Shown: piece by piece, positions 17,842-24,496 of the stretch
How positions within the stretch are numbered: the first letter of the stretch is position 1
How the letters are laid out: each line of letters starts with the position of its first letter
IMG/VR virus record: IMGVR_UViG_3300031696_000017
Span: 1 to 41,991 of that record
Length of the DNA stretch: 41,991 nucleotides
Source: a virus
Direction: 5' to 3' (one strand)
The notes under the pieces: model-generated
Seen by the model: the letters and a program-made list of their open reading frames with translations, nothing else
Database searches by the model: none
Told to the model about the DNA's origin: nothing
Made by a program: the position numbers and the translations under genes

Positions 17842-20310
17842 ATGAAGCAGCATAGTAATGAAGATCTTATAAAAGAAGTACTTTGGGAAAACCATCAAGT
17901 CGAGGAAGGAATCAAACGGTATCGTGAGGCCTTAGAAGATAAGTCGCCAAATGATACTAAGGGAGGCATGCGATTAATACAAAGCGCAACACCAAATACA
18001 GTGGCCGGTATCAAGGCAGCTTATAAAGACGTCGAGACTACTCTGATGAGTGGCAAAGCAGGCAACACACCAAACTGGTTATTTTTAATAGGTATGGTGA
18101 AGGCAGATCAAGCAGCTGTCATTGTGATCTCACAGGCTCTTAAGCATTCAACCTCACCTGATAACATGTTGACCCTCACAACCCTAGCCAATAATGTTGG
18201 GGCAGCTTTGAGGCAGCAGCTCATGTTTGAAAACTGGAAAAAGAACGAACGGGCTAAGGTTAAAGAGCACAATGCAACTTGTGAAGAGGGCAAAGAGTAC
18301 ACCAAATCCTTTGCTGAGATCCTAATCGAAAGGGCTAAGGGCAATGTGACACGACCCAAGCTTGCTCGATGGAAATCCAAGTTTGACACCTATACAAATA
18401 TTGAATGGGGTGCAGATCAAGTTGTCATCGGCATGAAACTCATTGAAATCATGGTGGCTTGTAATCCGGAGGTCTTTAGCTACAAAATGGTGACCATCAA
18501 AGGCAAGAAGCAAAGGCTTTTGAACCTTACAGAATCAGCCTGGGTGCAAGTGCAATCGCTGAATGACTCGGCTGAGCTTAATAGTCCTGCACTTCTTCCT
18601 ACTCTTATACAGCCACTAGAATGGCACTACCAAGACGGGCAAGTTGTTGGGGGGTATCACCACATTAAGCAGCCGCTGTTTAGCCAGCGAGTGTCAAAGC
18701 ATACTGCTGGAGATCCCAATGCAACCTCACAACGGTTCTTAGACTCGATCACCCAGGTTCAAAATACCGCATGGGCAATCAACCCCTATATGTGCATGGT
18801 GATTGATATGATTGTGGGCACAAAACAGCCACTAGGCCAAGTGCCAAATGTGTGCATTTTGGAAGCTCCCCACATGCCTGAGGCTGACTATAACGCAATG
18901 ACCCCTGAAGCTCGCAAAGCCTATCATCAAGAACGCTCTACAACACTTGAAGAGATTGCTAGCCAACGAGGTCGACATGGTGCCTTTGCAAGAAAGCTTG
19001 TGATTGCCCGAAAGCTGCTACAGCATGACAAGTTCTACTTCCCACATTTTGCTGATTTTCGAGGGAGGATTTATCCCATGCCTCAAGAGCTTACACCACA
19101 GGGCGATCAGGTGGCTAAGTCGCTGCTTTGCTTTGCTGAGGGTAAACCGTTAGGCAAAGACGGGTTGTATTGGCTGAAGGTCCATGCGGCAAATACTTAT
19201 GGCAAGGACAAGTTGAGTCTTGTAGACCGTGTTGCTTGGGCTGATGCCAATCGGGAGAACATGGCCGAGAGTAGCATTGACCCACTAAACCATCATTGGT
19301 GGTCTGAAGCAAATGAGCCCCTCACGTTTTTAGCAGCAGCTAAAGAGATTACTGACGCATACGAAGTAGCGCAACCTTGCAACTATGTTTCACGCATACC
19401 TGTAGCAATGGATGGAACCTGTAACGGAATCCAATTGCTGAGCCTGTTAGGTCGCGACAATGTGGGTGCAGAGAAAACAAACTGCCGTGCAATCGATCAC
19501 CGGTTTGATTTGTATTCTGAGGTGGCCGCTAGGGTCCTTGAGATTTGTGCCCGAGACCGCCTGACAAATGCAACAGCAGAAGAGTGGTACACACGACTGC
19601 ATGATGCACCTGGCAGAGCTCGCAAAGTTGTAAAGCGGGCTGTAATGACAACCCCCTATGGCGTTACTGCTCGTGGCATTGCCAAGCAGTTAGTTGGGGA
19701 CAAGCACTGTAATGATCTTGGCGATGTGTCACGGCTAACAGCATCCGATTACATGAAGGATTGCATTTTGGAAGCTATGGCTGAAGTGAATGGCAAGGCC
19801 GTTGAAATCATGGGCTACATTCAAGACACTGCAGCAACATTGTCCGAACAGCAACTATCACTATCCTGGTATACACCCATGGGGCTCAAGGTCACACAGG
19901 CCTACTACAAACAGGCGGACAAGCGGATTCAAACTGTGTTTGGTACTGTTGTACTTTGGGCTGAGGATAAGGCTATGGGCATGGACTCACAAAAGCAGTA
20001 TCAGTCATCGGCCCCAAATGTCATTCACAGCTTTGATGCTGCAATGTTGCAAATGACTGTTGAAAAGCTCGCGGCCCAAGGCCACACCGACTTTGCCATG
20101 ATTCATGACAGCTATGGTATGCATGCCAGTGAAATAGGGCTGTTGCACAGTGTGCTGCGTCTGACTGCTTTTGAAATCTTCAATCATGACAATTTGGCTG
20201 AGTTTCATTCGTACGTGCAAGCACAGACTGAGGTTGTCCTCCAGAAACCACCTGCACATGGCGATTATGATATGGCTGAGATTCTTAACGCCCCTTATTT
20301 TTTCTCATGA
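17842..20310 (+). CDS. Single-subunit DNA-dependent RNA polymerase (T7/SP6-like)
   Basis: Eight hundred and twenty-two residues (T7: 883). The catalytic elements are in order: FRGRIYPMP (residues 406-414), Asp524 in VAMDGTCNGIQ, Lys598 and Tyr606 in KVVKRAVMTTPYG, and Asp756 in MIHDSYGMH, equivalent to T7 D537, K631, Y639 and D812. The segment around 695-725 should be the promoter-specificity loop. It transcribes phage genes from its own promoters, probably the SP6-like motifs at 16905, 20775, 23198, 23274 and 33826. ATG 17842 has GCGAGGAAG upstream. Such a polymerase in a siphovirus is known from Xanthomonas phage Xp10; combination with an integrase is unusual. Confidence 0.96.
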   Translation: MKQHSNEDLIKEVLWENHQVEEGIKRYREALEDKSPNDTKGGMRLIQSATPNTVAGIKAAYKDVETTLMSGKAGNTPNWLFLIGMVKADQAAVIVISQALKHSTSPDNMLTLTTLANNVGAALRQQLMFENWKKNERAKVKEHNATCEEGKEYTKSFAEILIERAKGNVTRPKLARWKSKFDTYTNIEWGADQVVIGMKLIEIMVACNPEVFSYKMVTIKGKKQRLLNLTESAWVQVQSLNDSAELNSPALLPTLIQPLEWHYQDGQVVGGYHHIKQPLFSQRVSKHTAGDPNATSQRFLDSITQVQNTAWAINPYMCMVIDMIVGTKQPLGQVPNVCILEAPHMPEADYNAMTPEARKAYHQERSTTLEEIASQRGRHGAFARKLVIARKLLQHDKFYFPHFADFRGRIYPMPQELTPQGDQVAKSLLCFAEGKPLGKDGLYWLKVHAANTYGKDKLSLVDRVAWADANRENMAESSIDPLNHHWWSEANEPLTFLAAAKEITDAYEVAQPCNYVSRIPVAMDGTCNGIQLLSLLGRDNVGAEKTNCRAIDHRFDLYSEVAARVLEICARDRLTNATAEEWYTRLHDAPGRARKVVKRAVMTTPYGVTARGIAKQLVGDKHCNDLGDVSRLTASDYMKDCILEAMAEVNGKAVEIMGYIQDTAATLSEQQLSLSWYTPMGLKVTQAYYKQADKRIQTVFGTVVLWAEDKAMGMDSQKQYQSSAPNVIHSFDAAMLQMTVEKLAAQGHTDFAMIHDSYGMHASEIGLLHSVLRLTAFEIFNHDNLAEFHSYVQAQTEVVLQKPPAHGDYDMAEILNAPYFFS

Positions 20311-20354
20311 GGTACAGTAACTTTGCATTAAATGGGCTATAGTTAGGTTATAAG

Positions 20355-20383
20355 TGTACGTGCGCCAGGTAAGGCGACATAAT
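20355..20383 (+). promoter_or_regulatory. Putative early promoter (TGTACG, 17, CATAAT)
   Basis: TGTACG (20355-20360), 17 bases, CATAAT (20378-20383). From GCGACATAATA onward this copy and the one at 22207 are the same for 29 bases except one (through ATGTATCAACTAAGCAA), and both have TAAGTGTACG at the -35. The paired conservation shows a real transcription signal. Confidence 0.65.
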
Positions 20384-20418
20384 AAATGTATCAACTAAGC
20401 AATCAGAGAGACAACATT

Positions 20419-20577
20419 ATGAAGACGATAGATAAAATTACCGAATCAATTGGCACTGAAAAGACTGCAACAATCCTTGGTCTTATTTTTGATCTTGAAT
20501 GGGAAGTTAGTGTAAACGGAAGCGAAAGCGCCCGAGAGACCTACGAAACTTTGTTAAAAACGTTGGGAGTTGAATAA
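20419..20577 (+). CDS. Small hypothetical early protein
   Basis: Fifty-two residues from ATG 20419 (KTIDKITESIGTEKTATILG, then LEWEVSVNG). The in-frame ATG at 20386 lies in the conserved promoter/leader block and is not preferred. It overlaps the next start by one base. Probably helical; no family recognised. Early position after the RNA polymerase suggests a takeover or regulatory role. Confidence 0.5.
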   Translation: MKTIDKITESIGTEKTATILGLIFDLEWEVSVNGSESARETYETLLKTLGVE

Positions 20578-20777
20578 TGAACGATTTAACTATTATGGAA
20601 ATTTACGCAACAGACAAAATCATCGAAAACAGCGACTACAAAAACTGGCGTGAACTTCGAACTGAAATTAATGAAGCAGCTATGCAACGCGCCCTTTGCC
20701 ACAGCTCATATTTGGCCTCAAGCGATAATATGTGGGCACGCCTTACTACCCAGTTGCCAATGTTTGCCCATCAGTAA
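20577..20777 (+). CDS. Small hypothetical early protein
   Basis: Sixty-six residues (MNDLTIMEIYATDKIIENSD; RTEINEAAMQRALCHSSYLA). The start overlaps the previous stop (TAATG). Its own stop codon TAA is the first three bases of phage promoter copy 2. No known domain. Confidence 0.5.
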   Translation: MNDLTIMEIYATDKIIENSDYKNWRELRTEINEAAMQRALCHSSYLASSDNMWARLTTQLPMFAHQ

Positions 20778-20804
20778 CGATTAACCTACGTTATATGGAA
20801 GACG
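20775..20804 (+). promoter_or_regulatory. Putative phage RNA polymerase promoter (copy 2)
   Basis: TAACGATTAAC then CTACGTTATATGGAAGACG. Differs from consensus at two bases. Likely start at 20797. A terminator stem begins 12 bases after that. Confidence 0.65.
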
Positions 20805-20808
20805 CCAA

Positions 20809-20830
20809 AGCCGCTTAATTGCGGCTTTTT
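20809..20830 (+). terminator. Terminator directly behind phage promoter copy 2
   Basis: AGCCGC, TTAATT, GCGGCT, TTTTT: identical in stem and loop to the one at 16938. The promoter-terminator pairing is repeated at both loci. Confidence 0.85.
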
Positions 20831-20843
20831 GCTATTTAAAATA

Positions 20844-20857
20844 TGACTGAGGAGTCA
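20844..20857 (+). promoter_or_regulatory. Ribosome-binding site in a hairpin loop
   Basis: TGACT, GAGG, AGTCA: a 5-pair stem presenting GAGG as loop, before the GTG at 20861. Confidence 0.5.
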
Positions 20858-20860
20858 ATT

Positions 20861-21013
20861 GTGAAAGCAGCCGAGACTGGGGGGCCACTATCGAAGCATA
20901 TCGCCAATATTATGCAGCTGAAAAGTCTTCAATTGCTCGCTATACCAAAAGGCCTACGCCATCATTTATCAACCTGGAGTGCAATTAATGCACGGACAAA
21001 CTCATGGCGGTAA
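20861..21013 (+). CDS. Small ORF, possibly frameshifted at a G6 run
   Basis: GTG 20861 has an excellent ribosome-binding site. Read straight, the frame gives 50 residues ending inside the next gene at 21011-21013, with unlikely composition. With one extra G in the run of six at 20879-20884 it would instead read on as GATIEAYRQYYAAEKSSIAR and stop at 20986-20988, exactly overlapping the next ATG (TAATG). The second version looks far more like a protein. Either a base is missing here, the gene is decaying, or the run is a slippage site. Confidence 0.4.
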   Translation: MKAAETGGPLSKHIANIMQLKSLQLLAIPKGLRHHLSTWSAINARTNSWR

Positions 21014-21272
21014 AGGTTCCGCTCAACGAACAGCTAATCAAGCCCAATTTGAAGACAATTGGGACAAGATTTTTGGCAAAAAACCTACTAAAAATTACAT
21101 TTACACGTGCAATAACTGCGAAGTTGACCTTGAAGAGCTCGATATTTATTACGTAAAAGAGGCTGATAGCTATGATATTGGTGATCAGACGGTGTGGGAA
21201 GAGTCACACTATCCTCATTGTGAGCGATGTGGCTCAGATAACGTAGAAGAGTATGCAGCCGTGTGTGAGTGA
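20988..21272 (+). CDS. Small zinc-ribbon protein
   Basis: Ninety-four residues from ATG 20988, eight bases after GGAG. Two Cys pairs, CNNC near residue 45 and CERC near residue 80, are spaced as in a zinc ribbon; the rest is acidic (EVDLEELDIYY, DNVEEY). The first 20 residues are Gly, His and Gln rich. Zinc ribbons of this size often bind nucleic acid or an RNA polymerase, which would fit an early phage regulator, but the target is unknown. It ends before a bidirectional terminator facing the minus-strand gene. Confidence 0.65.
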   Translation: MHGQTHGGKGSAQRTANQAQFEDNWDKIFGKKPTKNYIYTCNNCEVDLEELDIYYVKEADSYDIGDQTVWEESHYPHCERCGSDNVEEYAAVCE

Positions 21273-21326
21273 TTCAAGGCAAACACCTTGCCACTAAAAA
21301 ACCACGCGCACACGGTGCGAAAAAAA

Positions 21327-21360
21327 ACCCCCTTAGATTACTCTGAGGGGGTCTTTTTTT
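21327..21360. terminator. Bidirectional terminator between convergent genes
   Basis: An 11-pair stem, ACCCCCTTAGA with TCTGAGGGGGT, loop TTAC, followed by CTTTTTTT and preceded by eight A. It serves the + gene ending at 21272 and the minus gene ending at 21372. Confidence 0.95.
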
Positions 21361-21371
21361 GCCTTTAAGAA

Positions 21372-22046
21372 TTAGCTTTTTAAAATAGCTTCGAAACGCT
21401 TGGAGGCGAGTGTACCTTCTCTTTTCTTTATTACAAACACTGTTTTGACACGATGTCGTGAAGTAGGTTTAGTCCAATCTTGTGGGATGCCATTTTTAAT
21501 TGTAAGAATGTGGCCACGAATAGCTAATACATAAGTGCCAACATTATATTCACGACAAATTTGGGAAATGGTTGGTTTTTTATCTCTAAAGGTCCAATCA
21601 GCAACTTCTTCCATTTTGTGGCCAGTTAAGGCGTAGCCTGTTTTAGTTTGTACAGGGTATGCACCAGCTCCATGTTTGCGGCCAGCTCTTTTCATTACTC
21701 TTTGAGCAGCTGCAAATGAAATGTTTATAGCAGTTGCCATTGAAACAACAGAACAGCATCTTGCATCGTGTTGGTAAGCTTCAGACATTCTCACATCGCT
21801 ATACATTACTTCTTCAACAGCTTGGACAATTGGCTTTTTAACAAGTGCTTGTTTCTTAGTAACTCGTTCGAAGTACAAAGGAGCAATTGGTGCACAGTAT
21901 CGTGGGTCAGTTGGCTTACGACCTGAATTGTAAACCTTGGTGGGAGATACGTCGGAATCTTTACAAAAGTCGGACATAACTTTGTAGGTATCAAACTCTT
22001 TATAAAGAAACTCACCAGTTGAGTTAGGCATTCTTAAAGTAATCAT
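21372..22046 (-). CDS. Papain-like cysteine peptidase family protein
   Basis: Two hundred and twenty-four residues, the only minus-strand protein gene. The pattern DARCCSVVSMATAINISFA (nucleophile Cys98, perhaps Cys97), then VMKRAGRKHGAGA, later GTYVLAIRGHILTIKNG (His179) and Asp190, is that of the papain-like/C39-like peptidases found as accessory genes in many tailed phages. Residues 1-85 form a separate basic domain with DNA-binding-like SDVSPTKVYNSGRKP. ATG 22044-22046 follows AAAGGAAG. It has its own minus-strand promoter and shares a bidirectional terminator, so it is an independent unit that might be active in the lysogen. The substrate is unknown; counter-defence or host takeover are guesses. 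Confidence 0.65.
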   Translation of the reverse strand: MITLRMPNSTGEFLYKEFDTYKVMSDFCKDSDVSPTKVYNSGRKPTDPRYCAPIAPLYFERVTKKQALVKKPIVQAVEEVMYSDVRMSEAYQHDARCCSVVSMATAINISFAAAQRVMKRAGRKHGAGAYPVQTKTGYALTGHKMEEVADWTFRDKKPTISQICREYNVGTYVLAIRGHILTIKNGIPQDWTKPTSRHRVKTVFVIKKREGTLASKRFEAILKS

Positions 22047-22084
22047 TGTTGCTTCCTTTGTGGTTATATATAGTAACTGTTTAA

Positions 22085-22105
22085 TGTATAGATGTATTAT
22101 GTCGT
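22085..22105 (-). promoter_or_regulatory. Putative minus-strand promoter of the peptidase gene
   Basis: Read on the minus strand: ACGACATAATACATCTAT, close to the -10 block of the promoters at 20374 and 22207 (GCGACATAATARATGTAT). No matching TGTACG at -35 is present, so use may differ. Confidence 0.5.
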
Positions 22106-22187
22106 GTTACTGGATTCCCGCGAACCTATTTATGGCATTTTTAGGCAATTAAATGTATAAAAAACAGAGGTTTAGCTGTTGTTTAAG

Positions 22188-22216
22188 TGTACGAAGGGGG
22201 TGCTGCGCGACATAAT
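22188..22216 (+). promoter_or_regulatory. Putative early promoter (TGTACG, 17, CATAAT)
   Basis: TGTACG (22188-22193), 17 bases, CATAAT (22211-22216). Close twin of the promoter at 20355, with the same downstream leader. It is divergent from the minus-strand peptidase promoter 100 bases away. Confidence 0.65.
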
Positions 22217-22255
22217 AGATGTATCAACTAAGCAACGAACCACAAGGAAACAATC

Positions 22256-22483
22256 ATGATCACACTTGACAATATGGATACTGAGTTAGATTTGGCAATC
22301 GAAAACATCAACCAAAACATTGCTTACTGGGAAAGCCTAGCCAAAGAGCTTATGGAAGTTCACCCAAAGCATTGGGACGAGCTAAACAGCTACCAACCTG
22401 GCAAAACCATTGGCTCTAAGCTGCTTGAATGTGAGAACCAAATTTATCGTTGCAATCAAACTAAAAAAGAGCTGACTTGGTAA
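22256..22483 (+). CDS. Small hypothetical early protein
   Basis: Seventy-five residues, ATG 22256 after AAGGAAA. Helical and acidic (MDTELDLAIENINQNIAYWE; KLLECENQIYRCNQTKKELTW), likely a coiled-coil or helical hairpin. First gene behind the early promoter at 22188 and followed by a terminator. No known family. Confidence 0.55.
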   Translation: MITLDNMDTELDLAIENINQNIAYWESLAKELMEVHPKHWDELNSYQPGKTIGSKLLECENQIYRCNQTKKELTW

Positions 22484-22510
22484 GTTAGCCCTAAAAGCCT
22501 TCCCCTATCG

Positions 22511-22532
22511 AGCCGCTTCATTGCGGCTTTTT
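22511..22532 (+). terminator. Rho-independent terminator
   Basis: AGCCGC, loop TTCATT, GCGGCT, TTTTT. Same stem as at 16938 and 20809. Confidence 0.85.
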
Positions 22533-22572
22533 GGTCAGAAAAATTCAGTAACTTAATCACGAGGAAAACAGT

Positions 22573-22737
22573 ATGAAATTATTAACAGAAGCACAAATGA
22601 TAGTAATTCTTGAAACCAAAATGATAAATCTATGCTCTGACTTTGAAAAGAAGCAAGTTATGGCGTTTGCGTTTGGTGAAGAGTTTATGGCTTCAGATGA
22701 TAAAGGTTCAAAGCAAACTTATAAGGGAGTTGAATAA
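22573..22737 (+). CDS. Small hypothetical protein, 54 residues
   Basis: ATG 22573 after CGAGGAAAA. It starts MKLLTEAQMIVILETKMINL and ends SKQTYKGVE. It overlaps the next start by one base (TAATG). The leading helix is hydrophobic on one face. No recognised family; translation signals and coupling support a real gene. Confidence 0.5.
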   Translation: MKLLTEAQMIVILETKMINLCSDFEKKQVMAFAFGEEFMASDDKGSKQTYKGVE

Positions 22738-22907
22738 TGATTAAAGTTTATTATGTGAAATACTCAAACATGACAATTGACTATATTGAAGCCCATACAA
22801 TTGTAGAGGCTCAAACTATGGCTGACGCTCGATGGACTCATTACGATGCAATTATTCGTGAAGATAATGTTGAACAAATCATAGTTAACCCCTTTGGAGT
22901 TAAATAA
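22737..22907 (+). CDS. Small hypothetical protein, 56 residues
   Basis: Begins MIKVYYVKYSNMTIDYIEA and contains VEAQTMADARWTHYD. The alternation of strands and a helix suggests a small alpha/beta fold. Tightly coupled to the genes on both sides (overlap of one base before, one base gap after). Confidence 0.5.
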   Translation: MIKVYYVKYSNMTIDYIEAHTIVEAQTMADARWTHYDAIIREDNVEQIIVNPFGVK

Positions 22908-22908
22908 T

Positions 22909-23124
22909 ATGAAAACTATAAATCAACTGTTTGCTTTTGAGCCATCCGACGACCCAACGCTAACTGACGACCAGTACGTTTTGCGTTCAAACAACGACAT
23001 TTCAATCCAAGTCTGTGAAGATGGTGGTTACGTGGTTAACAAATGGATGGCTTCAGAGGAGCTTATGTGGGGTATGCCTGTTAAGACTCGCACCGAGGCC
23101 TTTCAATTAGCGCTTACTCTATAG
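22909..23124 (+). CDS. Small hypothetical protein, 71 residues
   Basis: ATG 22909, with TTTGGAG upstream; an in-frame TTG at 22894 lies in the gene before. Contains FEPSDDPTLTDDQYVLRSNN, VCEDGGYVVNKWMASEE and RTEAFQLALTL. Probably a small alpha/beta protein. Last of a three-gene run that ends in a terminator. Confidence 0.5.
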   Translation: MKTINQLFAFEPSDDPTLTDDQYVLRSNNDISIQVCEDGGYVVNKWMASEELMWGMPVKTRTEAFQLALTL

Positions 23125-23148
23125 CAAGGCTCTTTCAGTCGTTCCTTT

Positions 23149-23171
23149 AGCCCCTTAATTGGGGCTTTTTT
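23149..23171 (+). terminator. Rho-independent terminator before the tandem phage promoters
   Basis: AGCCCC, loop TTAATT, GGGGCT, then TTTTTT. It shields the promoters at 23198 and 23274 from upstream transcription. The loop is the same as in the AGCCGC terminators. Confidence 0.85.
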
Positions 23172-23197
23172 GTGCCTGTAGCAAAAGCAATTAAATG

Positions 23198-23227
23198 TAA
23201 CGATTAAGCTACATTATATGAAAGACC
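23198..23227 (+). promoter_or_regulatory. Putative phage RNA polymerase promoter (copy 3)
   Basis: TAACGATTAAG, CTACATTATATG, then AAAGACCC. One of two tandem copies before the replication genes. Likely start 23220. Confidence 0.7.
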
Positions 23228-23273
23228 CTTTGTATAGCACCTAGTCATGGGCTAAGGATGGCTAAGGGATATG

Positions 23274-23303
23274 TAACGTTTAAGCTACATTATATGGAAG
23301 ACC
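23274..23303 (+). promoter_or_regulatory. Putative phage RNA polymerase promoter (copy 4)
   Basis: TAACGTTTAAG, CTACATTATATG, then GAAGACCC. It lies 76 bases after copy 3; the shared block is about 36 bases with only two or three changes. Likely start 23296, leaving a 70-base leader to the next gene. Confidence 0.7.
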
Positions 23304-23365
23304 CTTTCCGTCTACACCTGACTATACCCACAACCAAACCAAACCAATCCAAACAGGAGCAGCTT

Positions 23366-23536
23366 ATGCACGTCAACAACAATGACCCTTATCTCGCCCT
23401 CGAGGCGCTTGATCTGAATGTCGACCGTCTGACCGGTCTGACCTCTATTGATGATTATGTTGAATCACTCAACCAACCCCACACAGGAACCTACCTAGTT
23501 AGACCTAATGGGTGCGTCGAGTTCTTTAAATCATGA
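23366..23536 (+). CDS. Small hypothetical protein, first gene of the replication operon
   Basis: Fifty-six residues from ATG 23366 with CAGGAGC upstream (MHVNNNDPYLALEALDLNVD; TGTYLVRPNGCVEFFKS). An in-frame upstream start at 23258 would read through phage promoter copy 4 and is not favoured. The leader is an unstructured run rich in CCAAAC. Its stop overlaps the ATG of a tiny membrane peptide (ATGA). Confidence 0.5.
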   Translation: MHVNNNDPYLALEALDLNVDRLTGLTSIDDYVESLNQPHTGTYLVRPNGCVEFFKS

Positions 23537-23607
23537 GAGGTGAGGAGGACACGCACTGGTTAGTTATGACTCTGATTGTCTGGGCATTCTATTGCTACTT
23601 AACCTAA
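23533..23607 (+). CDS. Tiny membrane peptide, 24 residues
   Basis: ATG 23533 overlaps the preceding stop (ATGA). It reads MRGEEDTHW followed by LVMTLIVWAFYCYLT, a single hydrophobic helix with a charged front. Such one-helix peptides are common in phages and often unannotated. Coding evidence is the overlap and composition only. Confidence 0.35.
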   Translation: MRGEEDTHWLVMTLIVWAFYCYLT

Positions 23608-23637
23608 ACCCAAACCAACCCAACCAGGATTATACCT

Positions 23638-23829
23638 ATGTTGATTATTGATGATGTGGAGTATGAGGAGGATGGTTTGTCTGAGCACACAAAAATAATG
23701 TGTGAACGGATGAACAGCTTGAAGATTGATGCTCAAGAGCACCAGATGCTACTTGAAGAAATACAGGCCTTAATCGACATCTACCAAACCTCTATCAAAA
23801 AAGCAGTCGAAGAAGTCACCGAGTCTTAA
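23638..23829 (+). CDS. Small DUF6447-like protein
   Basis: Sixty-three residues: MLIIDDVEYEEDGLSEHTK, then a long acidic helix (LEEIQALIDIYQTSIKKAVE). The opening strand MLxIDxVEY followed by LS and a coiled helix is a pattern of small proteins widespread in marine phages. Function unknown. Weak ribosome-binding site (AGGAT). Confidence 0.55.
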   Translation: MLIIDDVEYEEDGLSEHTKIMCERMNSLKIDAQEHQMLLEEIQALIDIYQTSIKKAVEEVTES

Positions 23830-23902
23830 CTCAGCCACACCTTAACACCTCAAACCCAAACCAAAACCCAACCCTAATGACATTCCATGAGGAGAATTCT
23901 CA

Positions 23903-24496
23903 ATGTCCGCTAAGAAATCCCTGTACGTAAATTTTGCCAGTTCAACTGGTGTTGCCAACTATGCTTGGCTCAATAAGCCTGATGAAGGCTCTGAGTATTC
24001 GGACGGCAAATACAAAGTCACCGTTGCTTGGTTAAAGGATGACCCGTTTGTTGAGCAGCTTAAAGCCACAATCCAAGATGCTGCCGAACGTGAATTTGGC
24101 GATAAGCTGCCAGCTGGCTTTAACAACCCATTGAAAGATGGTGATGCAAACAACAAGGACCAGTTTGCCGGCAAGATGTATGCAACGTTTAAATCTACCC
24201 GCAAACCTGGTTGTGTTGATGCCAAGAACCTGGAGCTGCCTGAGTCTGTTGTGATTATGTCTGGTGATGAGGTCCGAGTGGCTGCAGCTGCTAAAGGCTA
24301 CAACGGCGCACAAAAAGGTGTCTCGCTGTATTTAGATATCGTCAAGCTCATATCGAAAAATAATGGTGGGGGTGGTGGTGGAAATGCTGCTTCGCTATTT
24401 GGTGTCGATGAAGGCTTTTCGGCTGAAGGCCTGGCCGATGACCCAACGCCGCCCTCAGTCGCTAAGGGTTCTGCCCTTGACATAGACGACTTGTGA
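23903..24496 (+). CDS. Single-stranded DNA-binding protein (DUF2815 / T7 gp2.5-like)
   Basis: One hundred and ninety-seven residues, ATG 23903 after ATGAGGAG. The core shows the OB-fold layout of DUF2815 proteins (KYKVTVAWLKDD, KMYATFKSTRKPG, SGDEVRVAAAAKGYN, GVSLYLDIVKLI). A flexible Gly run near residue 155 follows, then an acidic tip ending DIDDL. In T7 gp2.5 the acidic tail recruits helicase and polymerase, and both have homologues here. It protects unwound DNA and organises the replisome. Overlaps the resolvase gene by 4 bases (GTGA). Confidence 0.85.
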   Translation: MSAKKSLYVNFASSTGVANYAWLNKPDEGSEYSDGKYKVTVAWLKDDPFVEQLKATIQDAAEREFGDKLPAGFNNPLKDGDANNKDQFAGKMYATFKSTRKPGCVDAKNLELPESVVIMSGDEVRVAAAAKGYNGAQKGVSLYLDIVKLISKNNGGGGGGNAASLFGVDEGFSAEGLADDPTPPSVAKGSALDIDDL

